From the NCBI RefSeq assembly GCF_032484785.1, contig NZ_JAUETR010000001.1:744001-808000 (forward strand): a stretch of 64,000 nucleotides of DNA. Direction: 5' to 3'. The notes below the pieces were generated by a model. The model saw nothing but the letters and a program-made list of their open reading frames with translations. It did not search any database and had not been told where the DNA came from. The stretch is from Bradyrhizobium sp. SZCCHNS1050 (GTDB lineage: Bacteria > Pseudomonadota > Alphaproteobacteria > Rhizobiales > Xanthobacteraceae). Numbering within the stretch: the first letter of the stretch is position 1; the number at the start of each line of letters is the position of its first letter. A program made the position numbers and the translations under genes. Below are positions 1-8,880 of this stretch, in pieces.

Positions 1-400
1 ACGCGCGCGTGGCGGCCAGCTCTTCGAGAAGCGCTACGGTAGCTGTCAGGCTTCGGCTCGGCGGCGTCATCTGATTGGCCACCTCGCGCGCGAGTGGCGC
101 ATTCTGGCTCCACGACGGTCCACAGGTCATGGCGAAGGGTCGCTTGTGTCGTTGCGGAAGAACGACGCGAGGTGCCGACACCCAGGCGTCTGATCCGTGT
201 CGCCCATACCGGCTGGTCGGCGCCGATCCAGAGGACAAGAGTTGGGACGCCGGAGCGAACGCTCGCTGCCGTGGTGCCGGAGGTGCACCCCGACAGCACC
301 AATCAACGTTCAAAGACATTGGGGCTGGACGCCACCGAAGATCGCGGCTGGCTAGCCGTACGTCCCCTGGTTCGCCTTTCAAACTATTGAGAGCAGACTG
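1..400. other. No recognisable gene
   Basis: One plus-strand frame is open from the window edge (about base 2) to about base 197 but encodes an Arg-rich peptide I do not recognise. The two longer open frames here overlap each other and the tRNA region and look like high-GC noise. It could be the tail of a decayed gene lying to the left. Confidence 0.4.
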
Positions 401-455
401 TCGAAAAACACCGTCTGAAAAACCGTTAGTTTTTCAACCTCAGACGGTGTTTCTG
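401..455 (-). terminator. Rho-independent terminator after tRNA-Lys
   Basis: Read on the minus strand, a 10-bp outer stem (AAACACCGTC with GACGGTGTTT) and an 8-bp inner stem (TGAAAAAC with GTTTTTCA) are followed by a T-run. It starts about 20 nt past the CCA end of the tRNA gene, so it most likely ends that transcript. The near-symmetric A/T runs mean it could also work on the plus strand. Confidence 0.75.
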
Positions 456-474
456 CATAAGTCTTTGAAAGGCT

Positions 475-550
<76 letters not shown>

Positions 551-655
551 GGATCTTGCATCCGGAGAAAGCCTTCCGCGAGAGCCGGTCGTTTAGCAAA
601 GCGATTCCAGGATGTCCAGCGATCCCTGAGCATTTTTCGGCACTTTCGATGCAGA

Positions 656-680
656 AAAACCGCCGGCGGGCGGCGGTTTT
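656..680. terminator. Bidirectional hairpin terminator
   Basis: A perfect 10-bp stem, AAAACCGCCG with CGGCGGTTTT, encloses a 5-nt loop and is flanked by A and T runs. It lies 35 bases past the stop of the Spy-like gene (minus strand), so it probably ends that transcript. It also faces the tRNA transcription unit. Confidence 0.75.
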
Positions 681-715
681 CCCCAAATGAAATCAGAAGG
701 ATCGTCAAACGGCTG

Positions 716-1321
716 TCAAAGCCGCCCGGACTCGCGTTCCTCCTCGGACCAGCCCATGTGGCCCATCGGTCCCGGGCCGAAGCGATGCTCGCCGAAGCGC
801 GGACCGTCCTCCATGCCGCCCTCGCCGCGCTCCATCCAGCGGTGATGGCGCAGACCGTCCGGTCCCATCATGCGCCCCATCGGCCGGGTCAGCATCGACA
901 GCCGGCGCTTCTGGCCATCGTCGAGCGTCTTGTAGAGCGGGTCGGCGGCGTCGGCGACCTTCTTCATCGCATCCGCCGTGACCGCCATGGTGTCGGCACG
1001 CTCGCGCAGCCGCGCCACCGGATCGACATCCTTGTCCTGCGCCTCGTCGGCTGCCTTCATCCGCGCGTTGGCACGATCGAACCGCAGCTTGACGAGATCG
1101 CGCACCGCGCTCTCGACCGGCGGCCACAATTTCTCCTGCTCCGCCGTCAGCTTCAGGCCGGCATGGACGGAAGCGATGCGCGCATCGAGCATGGCGGCGC
1201 GATCTTCCGGATTCATGCGCGCATGATGCATGTGATCATGAAACCAGCCGCGCTGGGCGTAGACCGCGGTCGAGCCGGCGATGGCGAGCACGGCGACTGC
1301 GGCGATGGTGAACCTTCTCAT
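716..1321 (-). CDS. Spy/CpxP-like LTXXQ periplasmic protein
   Basis: A 201-residue exported protein of the LTXXQ (Spy/CpxP) family, whose members act as periplasmic chaperones or envelope-stress and metal sensors. A signal peptide covers residues 1-22 (ending VYA). The LTAEQ motif is at 58-62 in the usual helical context, and a second L-x(6)-Q-like segment lies near 130-141. The C-terminal 50 residues are rich in His, Met, Gly and Arg, suggesting metal binding (inference). I chose the start at 1321 because GGAGGTTGGC lies just upstream; a longer frame to 1375 lacks such a site. The gene stands alone, with a hairpin terminator downstream. Confidence 0.8.
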   Translation of the reverse strand: MRRFTIAAVAVLAIAGSTAVYAQRGWFHDHMHHARMNPEDRAAMLDARIASVHAGLKLTAEQEKLWPPVESAVRDLVKLRFDRANARMKAADEAQDKDVDPVARLRERADTMAVTADAMKKVADAADPLYKTLDDGQKRRLSMLTRPMGRMMGPDGLRHHRWMERGEGGMEDGPRFGEHRFGPGPMGHMGWSEEERESGRL

Positions 1322-1470
1322 GCCAACCTCCTTGGAAACTCGGATCAGCATGAGCCTGCCGTTCCGCGCCTTCAACTTACAGTTTGGACAGAGTGTACGA
1401 CCTTACGAAGATGTAATTGCTTCAAATACCTTTCTGTTTTTGCAAATCAGTTTCAGTTTGTTGCCGCGCC

Positions 1471-2796
1471 TCAAAGCATCCCCAGCATGCGCGGCAACCA
1501 CAGCGAGATTTCCGGCACGTAGGTGACGAGCGCGAGGAAACCGAGCATCGTCAGCAGCCAGGGCATGACGGCGATGGTCAGTTCGGTGATGCCCATCTTG
1601 GCGATGCCGGAGGCCACGTAGAGGTTGAGCCCGACGGGCGGGTGGCACATGCCGACCTCCATGTTGACCACCATCAGGATGCCCAGATGCACCGGATGGA
1701 TGCCGAGCTTGACCGCGACCGGGAACAGGATCGGCGCCATGATCAAGACGATCGAGGTCGCCTCCATCACGTTGCCGGCGAGCAGCAGGAGGATGTTGAC
1801 GACCAAGAGGAACACGATCCAGTTGACGCCAGCCGCCGCCATCCAGTTGGCGATCTGCTGCGGGATGTTCTCATTGGCCATCAGGAACGAGAACAGCACG
1901 GCATTGGTGATGATGTAGAGGATCATCGCGCTCATGTTGGCCGAGCCGAGCAGCACCTTCGGCACGTCCTTCAGCGACATGTCGCGATAGACGAACACCG
2001 CGATGACGAAGGCATAGACGGCGCTGACGGCCGCGGCCTCGGTCGGCGTGAACTTGCCGGTGTAGATGCCGCCGAGCACGATCACGATCAGCAGCAGGCC
2101 CCAGACGCATTTGCGGAAGGCCGTGAAGCGCTCGGCCCAGCTCGCCCGCGGCATCCGTGGATAGTCGTTCTTCCAGGCCCGGTAGAACGTCGTGAAGCCG
2201 AGCAGGCTCGCCAGCATCAGCCCGGGGATAACCCCGGCGATGAACAGCTGACCGACGGAGGCCGAGGAGACGCGATGACCGGCCGGATCGAGCGCGATGC
2301 TGCCGCCGGTCGCGACCGCATAGACCACCATCACGATCGAGGGCGGGATCAGGATGCCGAGCGCGCCTGACGTCGTGATGACGCCGGCGCCAAAGCGCTT
2401 GGGAAAGCCCTGTTTCACCATTGCAGGCAGCATGATCGAGCCGATCGCGATCACCGTGGCCGGCGACGAGCCGGAGACGGCCGCGAACAGCGCGCAGGCC
2501 ATGACGCCGGCGAGGCCCAGGCCGCCATACCAGTGTCCGACCATCGAGGTCGCGAAGTTGATCATCCTTCGGGCGACGCCGCCATGCGTCAGGAAGTTGC
2601 CGGCCAGGATGAAGAACGGGATCGCCATGATCTCGAAATTGTCGATGCCCGTGAACAATTTCAGCGCGACCGATTCGGTCGGCACGTTCGTCATGAAGAA
2701 CACGAACGACAGCACGGTGAGGCCGAGCGCGATCGAGATCGGCATGCCCGTCAGCATCAGGAAGATGAGCAGGCTGAAGATGAGGAGGCTGCTCAT
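1471..2796 (-). CDS. dctM: TRAP transporter large permease DctM
   Basis: The 441-residue large membrane subunit of a tripartite ATP-independent periplasmic (TRAP) transporter, which uses an ion gradient to import organic acids delivered by the binding protein. The sequence is almost continuous hydrophobic helices. It carries family landmarks such as FFILAGNFLTHGG near residue 61, the AAVSGSSPATVIAIG segment near 105 and GILIPPSI near 147. Length matches DctM. Its start overlaps the stop of dctQ by 4 bases (ATGA), indicating translational coupling. Substrate cannot be read from the permease; the companion binding protein is of the DctP type. Confidence 0.93.
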   Translation of the reverse strand: MSSLLIFSLLIFLMLTGMPISIALGLTVLSFVFFMTNVPTESVALKLFTGIDNFEIMAIPFFILAGNFLTHGGVARRMINFATSMVGHWYGGLGLAGVMACALFAAVSGSSPATVIAIGSIMLPAMVKQGFPKRFGAGVITTSGALGILIPPSIVMVVYAVATGGSIALDPAGHRVSSASVGQLFIAGVIPGLMLASLLGFTTFYRAWKNDYPRMPRASWAERFTAFRKCVWGLLLIVIVLGGIYTGKFTPTEAAAVSAVYAFVIAVFVYRDMSLKDVPKVLLGSANMSAMILYIITNAVLFSFLMANENIPQQIANWMAAAGVNWIVFLLVVNILLLLAGNVMEATSIVLIMAPILFPVAVKLGIHPVHLGILMVVNMEVGMCHPPVGLNLYVASGIAKMGITELTIAVMPWLLTMLGFLALVTYVPEISLWLPRMLGML

Positions 2797-3359
2797 CGCG
2801 CGGCCTCCACGCCCGTCGTCTCGATGCCCTCGACGGCCGCATGATCATGGTGCGGCAGCTCGTCGTGGCGGAGATAGTGCCAGGCGACCTGCAGGAAGCG
2901 GAAGCACATCAGATAGGAGCCGAGCGGGATGCAGAGATAGACCAGCCAGCTCGGCAGCTCCATGTCGGGCGTCACCTGGTCGGTCTGCGACAGGCCGTAG
3001 ACGAACTTGGCGCCCATCGTGCCGATGATGGAGGTGAACAGCGCTCCGCACAGCAGGCCGAACAGGATGGTCACCTTGCGCAGCGATGGCCGCATCATGT
3101 TGACGACGACGTCGACGCCGACATGGATGCCCGTGCGCACGCCGTAGGCGGCGCCGAACTTGGCCATCCACACGAACATGTAGATGCAGAGCTCCTGTGC
3201 CCAGGACAGGTCGATCGGAAACAGGATGGGATAGAGGAAGGGCACGCCGACCAGATAGCGGTGCAGCACGGCCACGAAGATGATCGAGGTCGCCGCCGCG
3301 ATCAGGAATGCGATCAGGATCTCCTCGAGCCGATCGAGGATGCGCAACAGAAAGCCCAA
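2793..3359 (-). CDS. dctQ: TRAP transporter small permease DctQ
   Basis: The 188-residue small membrane subunit of the TRAP transporter, with four predicted transmembrane helices (roughly residues 15-35, 55-75, 95-120 and 135-160) and the W-A-(Q)-E-L motif typical of DctQ (SWAQELCIYMFVW). It bridges the binding protein and DctM. It lies 122 bases downstream of dctP, separated by a stable hairpin, and overlaps dctM by 4 bases. The C-terminal tail is charged and His-rich (about residues 166-177). Confidence 0.9.
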   Translation of the reverse strand: MGFLLRILDRLEEILIAFLIAAATSIIFVAVLHRYLVGVPFLYPILFPIDLSWAQELCIYMFVWMAKFGAAYGVRTGIHVGVDVVVNMMRPSLRKVTILFGLLCGALFTSIIGTMGAKFVYGLSQTDQVTPDMELPSWLVYLCIPLGSYLMCFRFLQVAWHYLRHDELPHHDHAAVEGIETTGVEAAR

Positions 3360-3439
3360 GTCCCCTCCCCCACAATCAAAACGTCCGCGGCGCTTGGCTG
3401 CGCCGTCTGCCTTCTTGCGCGCCGAGTGCTTCGCCCCCT

Positions 3440-3467
3440 CGGTGCGCGGGCCATTGTCCGCGCACCG
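3440..3467. other. Intercistronic hairpin between dctP and dctQ
   Basis: A perfect 10-bp inverted repeat, CGGTGCGCGG with CCGCGCACCG, has an 8-nt loop and no T-run on the minus strand. In transporter operons such hairpins often protect the binding-protein mRNA 3' end so that it is made in excess over the membrane subunits. That role is inferred from position only. Confidence 0.55.
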
Positions 3468-3481
3468 CTCGTCTCACGCCA

Positions 3482-4498
3482 TCAGTTGGTCGAGCCGCGC
3501 GTCTCCTTCAGGAACTCGTCGATCAGCGGCTGGCCGACGCGCCCCGCGACGTCCTTGTACACCGGCATCATCGCCTTGCGCATCGCCTCGTCCTGGGCCG
3601 GCGTCAGCTTGACCAGCTCGGTCTTGCCGGACTTGCGGATCTCCTCGAGCGCGTCGTCGTTCTCCTTCGCCGACTGGTTGTTGCCGTAGGCGGTCGCTTC
3701 CTTCATCGCCTTCTCGCAGGCGGCGCGGATATCCGGCGGCAGGCCGTCCCAGAACTTCTTGTTCACGACCACGACGTAGCCGATGTAGCCGTGATTGGTC
3801 AGCGTGATGTACTTCTGCACCTCGTGCATCTTCTGGGTATAGATGTTCGAGGGCGTGTTCTCCTGGCCGTCGACGACGCCGGTCTGCAGCGCCTGGTAGA
3901 CTTCGGAGAAGGCCATCACCTGCGGGATGGCGCCGAGGGTGCGGAATTGCGCGTCCAGCACCTTCGAGGACTGGATGCGGAACTTCAGACCCTTGTAGTC
4001 GGCGGGATCGACGAGCTTCTTGTTGGCGCTCATCTGCTTGAAGCCGTTGTCCCAGTAGGCGAGCCCGATCATTCCCTTGGGCTCGAGCAGCTTCAGCAGC
4101 CTGGTGCCGAGCGGGCCGTCGGTCACCTTCCGCAGGGTGGCGAGGTCGGGCAGGATGTAGGGCAGATCGAACACCTCGAATTCCTTGATGCCGATCGGGC
4201 CGAACTTGGAGTTCGAAGGCGCCAGCATCTGCACCGCGCCGAGCTGCAGCGCCTCGAGCTCTTCCTTGTCCTTGTAGAGCTGCGAGTTCGGATAGACTTC
4301 GACCTTGACCTTGCCGTCGGTGTATTTCTCGGCCAGCTCCTTGAACTTGTCGGCGGCGAGGCCCTTCGGGGTGTTCGAGGCCACCACGTGGCTGAACTTG
4401 ATCACGATCGGATTGTCGGCGGCGAGGGCCGGACCGGCCAGAGCGAGCACCGCGAGCGAGGCGGCGGTGGCGATCACATGGCGAAACTTGAAGTGCAA
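3482..4498 (-). CDS. dctP: TRAP transporter substrate-binding protein DctP
   Basis: A 338-residue periplasmic solute receptor of the DctP family, first gene of the dctPQM operon. A signal peptide spans residues 1-26 (ending ALA-AD). Family features include the IKFSHVVASNTPKG start, EVFDLPYILPD, KFRIQSSKVLDA with the conserved Arg that binds the substrate carboxylate, and EVYQALQTGVVDGQENTPSN. The likely ligand is a C4-dicarboxylate or similar monocarboxylate (family inference). The start is a TTG at 4498 preceded by GGGAGGACACC; the ATG at 4561 would add 21 residues that do not look like a signal sequence. Confidence 0.9.
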   Translation of the reverse strand: MHFKFRHVIATAASLAVLALAGPALAADNPIVIKFSHVVASNTPKGLAADKFKELAEKYTDGKVKVEVYPNSQLYKDKEELEALQLGAVQMLAPSNSKFGPIGIKEFEVFDLPYILPDLATLRKVTDGPLGTRLLKLLEPKGMIGLAYWDNGFKQMSANKKLVDPADYKGLKFRIQSSKVLDAQFRTLGAIPQVMAFSEVYQALQTGVVDGQENTPSNIYTQKMHEVQKYITLTNHGYIGYVVVVNKKFWDGLPPDIRAACEKAMKEATAYGNNQSAKENDDALEEIRKSGKTELVKLTPAQDEAMRKAMMPVYKDVAGRVGQPLIDEFLKETRGSTN

Positions 4499-4648
4499 GG
4501 TGTCCTCCCGACGTTTCGGGGGACATTGCAATGACGCCCCCGCTTTGTATGCCAAGGACATTGTTAGCGGGTCGACGGCCGGAATGCCATTGACCGTTAG
4601 CCGCAGAGGCGGGGATTCCCATGCCGCAGCGCAAAAATGGTGGTGACT

Positions 4649-4762
4649 GTCATTCCGGGGCAGCCGCGCAAGCGGCTGAGCCCGAAATCCGAAGGTTATT
4701 GGCGCGGGCGCAAGCCAAGCTCGGGATTCCGGGTTCGACGCTGCGCGTCGCCCCGGAATGAC
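4649..4762. repeat. Palindromic intergenic repeat, CATTCCGGGG family
   Basis: The element begins GTCATTCCGGGG and ends CCCCGGAATGAC, with internal CGGGATTCCGGG. It lies between leuA (converging stop) and the promoter side of dctP. Related elements occur at 35167-35316 and 63491-63586. It can fold into a long cruciform or mRNA hairpin. Confidence 0.85.
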
Positions 4763-4797
4763 GAAGCAAGGTTCGGCCCCAACCGACGATCGTGAAC

Positions 4798-6375
<1,578 letters not shown>

Positions 6376-6444
6376 CTGCTTTCCTCGAACTTTTCGGGTG
6401 GTGCGCGTGGCTTCCAGAGGCGCTGAAGGGTGTTTCGGTGTCGA

Positions 6445-6499
6445 AGCAGCCCCCTGAGTGCCCAGGCGCATCCCGCCCAGCCGGCCCTCAGGGGCAGCT
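6445..6499 (-). promoter_or_regulatory. Hairpin overlapping the leuA leader ORF stop
   Basis: On the minus strand AGCTGCCCCTGAG (6499-6487) pairs, with one mismatch and one bulge, with CTCAGGGGGCTGCT (6458-6445). The 5' arm covers the last codons and stop of the leader ORF, so a ribosome stalled on the Leu codons would change the fold. There is no U-run, so any control would be Rho-dependent or translational rather than a simple intrinsic attenuator. The function is inference. Confidence 0.45.
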
Positions 6500-6613
6500 A
6501 AGAAGCAGAAGCTCGATCGCGCCGATCAGGTCGGCGGGCTGCAGCGCGGCGAGCGCGATCGTCCGGGCGTCTGCCCCGGCGATGGCCTCGATCTCTGCGC
6601 TGCGAATCAGCAT
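6488..6613 (-). CDS. Putative leuA leader peptide (Leu-rich, 41 aa)
   Basis: A 41-codon ORF upstream of leuA, starting with ATG after AAAGGG and ending IELLLLSCP-stop, with four consecutive leucine codons (CTT CTG CTT CTT) six to nine residues from the end. Leucine makes up about a quarter of the peptide, and Ile and Ala are also frequent. The stop lies 112 bases before the leuA start, and the ORF's end is inside a hairpin. This is the layout of a leader peptide that senses charged tRNA-Leu. I see no classic terminator, so the mechanism is open. Confidence 0.55.
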   Translation of the reverse strand: MLIRSAEIEAIAGADARTIALAALQPADLIGAIELLLLSCP

Positions 6614-6646
6614 TGCCAAACCCTTTGCGAGAACACGAAAACTGTG

Positions 6647-6674
6647 CGGCAAAACCGTTGACGGTTTGTTGCCG
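6647..6674. promoter_or_regulatory. Imperfect palindrome upstream of leuA leader
   Basis: CGGCAAAACCGT and ACGGTTTGTTGCCG are complementary apart from a 2-nt bulge. It lies 34 bases upstream of the leader ORF start, where an operator or promoter element would be expected. A weak terminator for an unseen upstream transcript is the alternative. Confidence 0.4.
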
Positions 6675-6800
6675 AGGTGCCCTCGACAGCGCTTTTACTG
6701 GGAATGGGAGGGTCTCGCAACGCCGAATAATGGTCAGGAGGGGTGACGTATTCGGGCAGTCCCGCGCCGCTCTCCCTATAAATCTCTCCCTATGAACAGT

Positions 6801-6974
6801 GTCATCCCGGGCAAGGCCGCCAACGCGCCAGCGTTGGTGAACGCCGACCCGGGATCCGTACGCCGCGGCGGATTTGGCTGGGCGAGCTGGAGCGGCCATC
6901 CTGCCTCGCAGATCTCCCTGGGGTTATGGATCCCGGATCGGCGCACGCGTGACCGCGCGCTTGTCCGGGATGAC
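6801..6974. repeat. Palindromic repeat, TCATCCCGGG family
   Basis: The element starts GTCATCCCGGGCAAGG and ends TTGTCCGGGATGAC, with internal GACCCGGGATCC and GGATCCCGGATC. It is built like the CATTCCGGGG elements but with a distinct core. It occupies part of the 890-base gene-free gap between leuA and the hydrolase gene. Confidence 0.75.
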
Positions 6975-7059
6975 GGTGAGGGTGTGGTTGTCGGCATCTG
7001 CACCAGCACGCATTTCACGCTCCCGCGACACATCCGTGCCCGAGTTGTTCACCCGCATC

Positions 7060-7430
7060 GTACCCTCTTCCATCAGAGGGTGCAGGGAAGACCGGGCGTC
7101 TGCCGACACCCGCGGCCCCCGTGCGATAGAAAATGCACGGGGCAGGAACCACAGGATCGGCCAGGACATCCCGGCCTTCCCTGCGCAACGGCTTTACGGC
7201 TTACTTCGCGCTCTCCCTGGGGACCGGGCTTTCTTGCCCCCATCATCCGCACCGCTGCTTCGCGCAACGGCACGAACTTGACCTCAGCATCGGGAGGCCA
7301 GGACCACACGACTTCGCCGTCCGCAAAACGCCGGTCGTCCACCGGCGCCTCACGGCCATCGCTCCCCGCACTCCACGTATCGTGACGACGCGTACGCCCC
7401 TCTTCGATGAGGCGGGATGACGTAGAGAAG
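7060..7430. repeat. Long non-coding dispersed-repeat-like block
   Basis: About 370 bases with no convincing gene. It starts near TACCCTCTTCCATCAGAGGG and ends CCTCTTCGATGAGGCGGGATGACG. It contains GGCCAGGACATCCCGGCC and ACCACACGACTTCGCCGTCC, strings I associate from memory with a long dispersed repeat in Bradyrhizobium and Rhodopseudomonas genomes. Copy number cannot be tested here. The open frames crossing it are inconsistent and lack good start sites. Confidence 0.5.
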
Positions 7431-7501
7431 CACGTTTTCTGAAAAAAGGAAAGAGGAAATTTCGTCGAATACGAAGATCGAGCGTGTGGTACCATGACCT
7501 C

Positions 7502-8236
7502 ATGACAAACCGCATCTTCGTCCACGGCGTGCCGGACACGCCCGCAATCTGGGGCCCGCTGATCGCGGCGCTCGGCGAGACCGTGGCAGTGCCTGCCCTG
7601 CCCGGCTTCGACGGCGATGCACCTCCGGGCTTCGCCTGCACCAAGGACGCCTACGCCGACTGGCTGGTCGCGCTGCTGGAAGCGCAGCATGCGGCGGTCG
7701 GGCCGCTCGACCTGGTCGGGCATGATTGGGGCGCGCTGCTGGTGCTGCGCGCGGCATCGCTGCGGCCGGGGCTGGTGCGCTCCTGGGCGGTCGCTGGCGG
7801 CGCACTCGATCCGGACTATCGGGGACATCGCATCGCGCGGATCTGGAATACGCCCGTGCTCGGCGAGATCTTCATGGCGGTGTCGTCGCAAGCTGCCATG
7901 GCACGGATGTTCCGGCAGAGCGGATTGCCATCGGAGCTGGCGGCGCGCGAAGCCACGGCATGGCAGGCTCCGATGCGCCGGGCGATCCTCGCGCTGTATC
8001 GCTCCGCCGACGGGCTGTGCTTCAAGGGCGACTGGATCGCGCGGCTCGAACAGCTGCCGCGGCGTGGACTGGTGATCTCGGGCACACAGGATCCGTTCGT
8101 GCCGCTCGACACGCTCAGCCGGTTCGCGCAAGCGCACGGCGCGCGGCTTCATGTCGAGCCGGACGCCGGCCACTGGAGCATCGTCGAGCGGCCGCAGAGC
8201 ATCGCGGCCGCGCTGCGGGCGTATTGGGCGGAATGA
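7502..8236 (+). CDS. Alpha/beta hydrolase, epoxide hydrolase-like
   Basis: A 244-residue cytoplasmic alpha/beta-hydrolase. The oxyanion-hole motif is HGVP at 8-11. The nucleophile elbow is GHDWG with Asp75, as in epoxide hydrolases and haloalkane dehalogenases rather than Ser esterases. The acid is probably Asp197 (GTQDP) and the base His224 (AGHWS). A short cap region lies at about 100-180. The substrate is unknown. I chose the ATG at 7502; a GTG at 7484 is an alternative, and neither has a strong ribosome-binding site. It converges on the next gene with 9 bases between stops. Confidence 0.82.
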   Translation: MTNRIFVHGVPDTPAIWGPLIAALGETVAVPALPGFDGDAPPGFACTKDAYADWLVALLEAQHAAVGPLDLVGHDWGALLVLRAASLRPGLVRSWAVAGGALDPDYRGHRIARIWNTPVLGEIFMAVSSQAAMARMFRQSGLPSELAAREATAWQAPMRRAILALYRSADGLCFKGDWIARLEQLPRRGLVISGTQDPFVPLDTLSRFAQAHGARLHVEPDAGHWSIVERPQSIAAALRAYWAE

Positions 8237-8245
8237 GCACCAGTC

Positions 8246-8758
8246 CTATTGCGACAGGGCTGAGACCAGCGCATCGCCGATTACATTGGCAATCTCCTGC
8301 TCGTGGCCGGGGTATGCGCGAAACACGTATTGTTGCCCGAGGAGTTGAGTTTGCTTCTCGACGTCCCAAATCCGAAGCGAGACTTTGTGACGGCCATCGC
8401 TGAGGAGCGCGGCATTGCCGACCAGCACGAGATCAAAGTGCAGATCTCGCGATTTCTCGAATTGCGGCAGCAGAATATCCGGATGACCTGGGCTTGCCAT
8501 CGGGACAGGCTCTTCGACGACCCGGAGCGACGGCATTGCGTGGAATCGCGCGCGTAGCGCGCTCGTCAGAAGGGCGGCATCATCTCCCGCCTCAGGCGTC
8601 ATCGCATGCAGCTCGGGCACCGCGATCACGCGTTCGCCTTCGGCCGAAGCAGGTCGCGCCAGGACCGTGAGCAGAGCCGCGACGGCAAATGCAACACCAA
8701 GAAAAACGTCATGAAAACGTCGAAGTATGCCGGCCTGCATGGTCACTTCAATCCTCAT
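8246..8758 (-). CDS. Exported TolB N-terminal-like protein
   Basis: A 170-residue protein with a signal segment at about residues 14-39 (hydrophobic, ending ASA-E). The rest resembles the TolB amino-terminal domain: a short beta strand near the start of the mature part, then VVEEPVPM, a central DLVLVGN, then RHKVSLRIWDVEKQTQLLGQQ and a final helix. There is no beta-propeller, so it is a stand-alone domain. Its role is unknown, perhaps a periplasmic adaptor. ATGs at 8758 and 8740 are both possible starts; the second has AGGATTGA upstream. Confidence 0.6.
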   Translation of the reverse strand: MRIEVTMQAGILRRFHDVFLGVAFAVAALLTVLARPASAEGERVIAVPELHAMTPEAGDDAALLTSALRARFHAMPSLRVVEEPVPMASPGHPDILLPQFEKSRDLHFDLVLVGNAALLSDGRHKVSLRIWDVEKQTQLLGQQYVFRAYPGHEQEIANVIGDALVSALSQ

Positions 8759-8880
8759 CTCAATCTACGCCCGAGCAATGGGCCGGCTCTTCGACGTGCG
8801 CGCCGGCTATCACACAATCTTTGATGGATTGCGGTCCTCTGATACCATAACCTGAAAGTCGCTCATCGGAGACATTCGAC

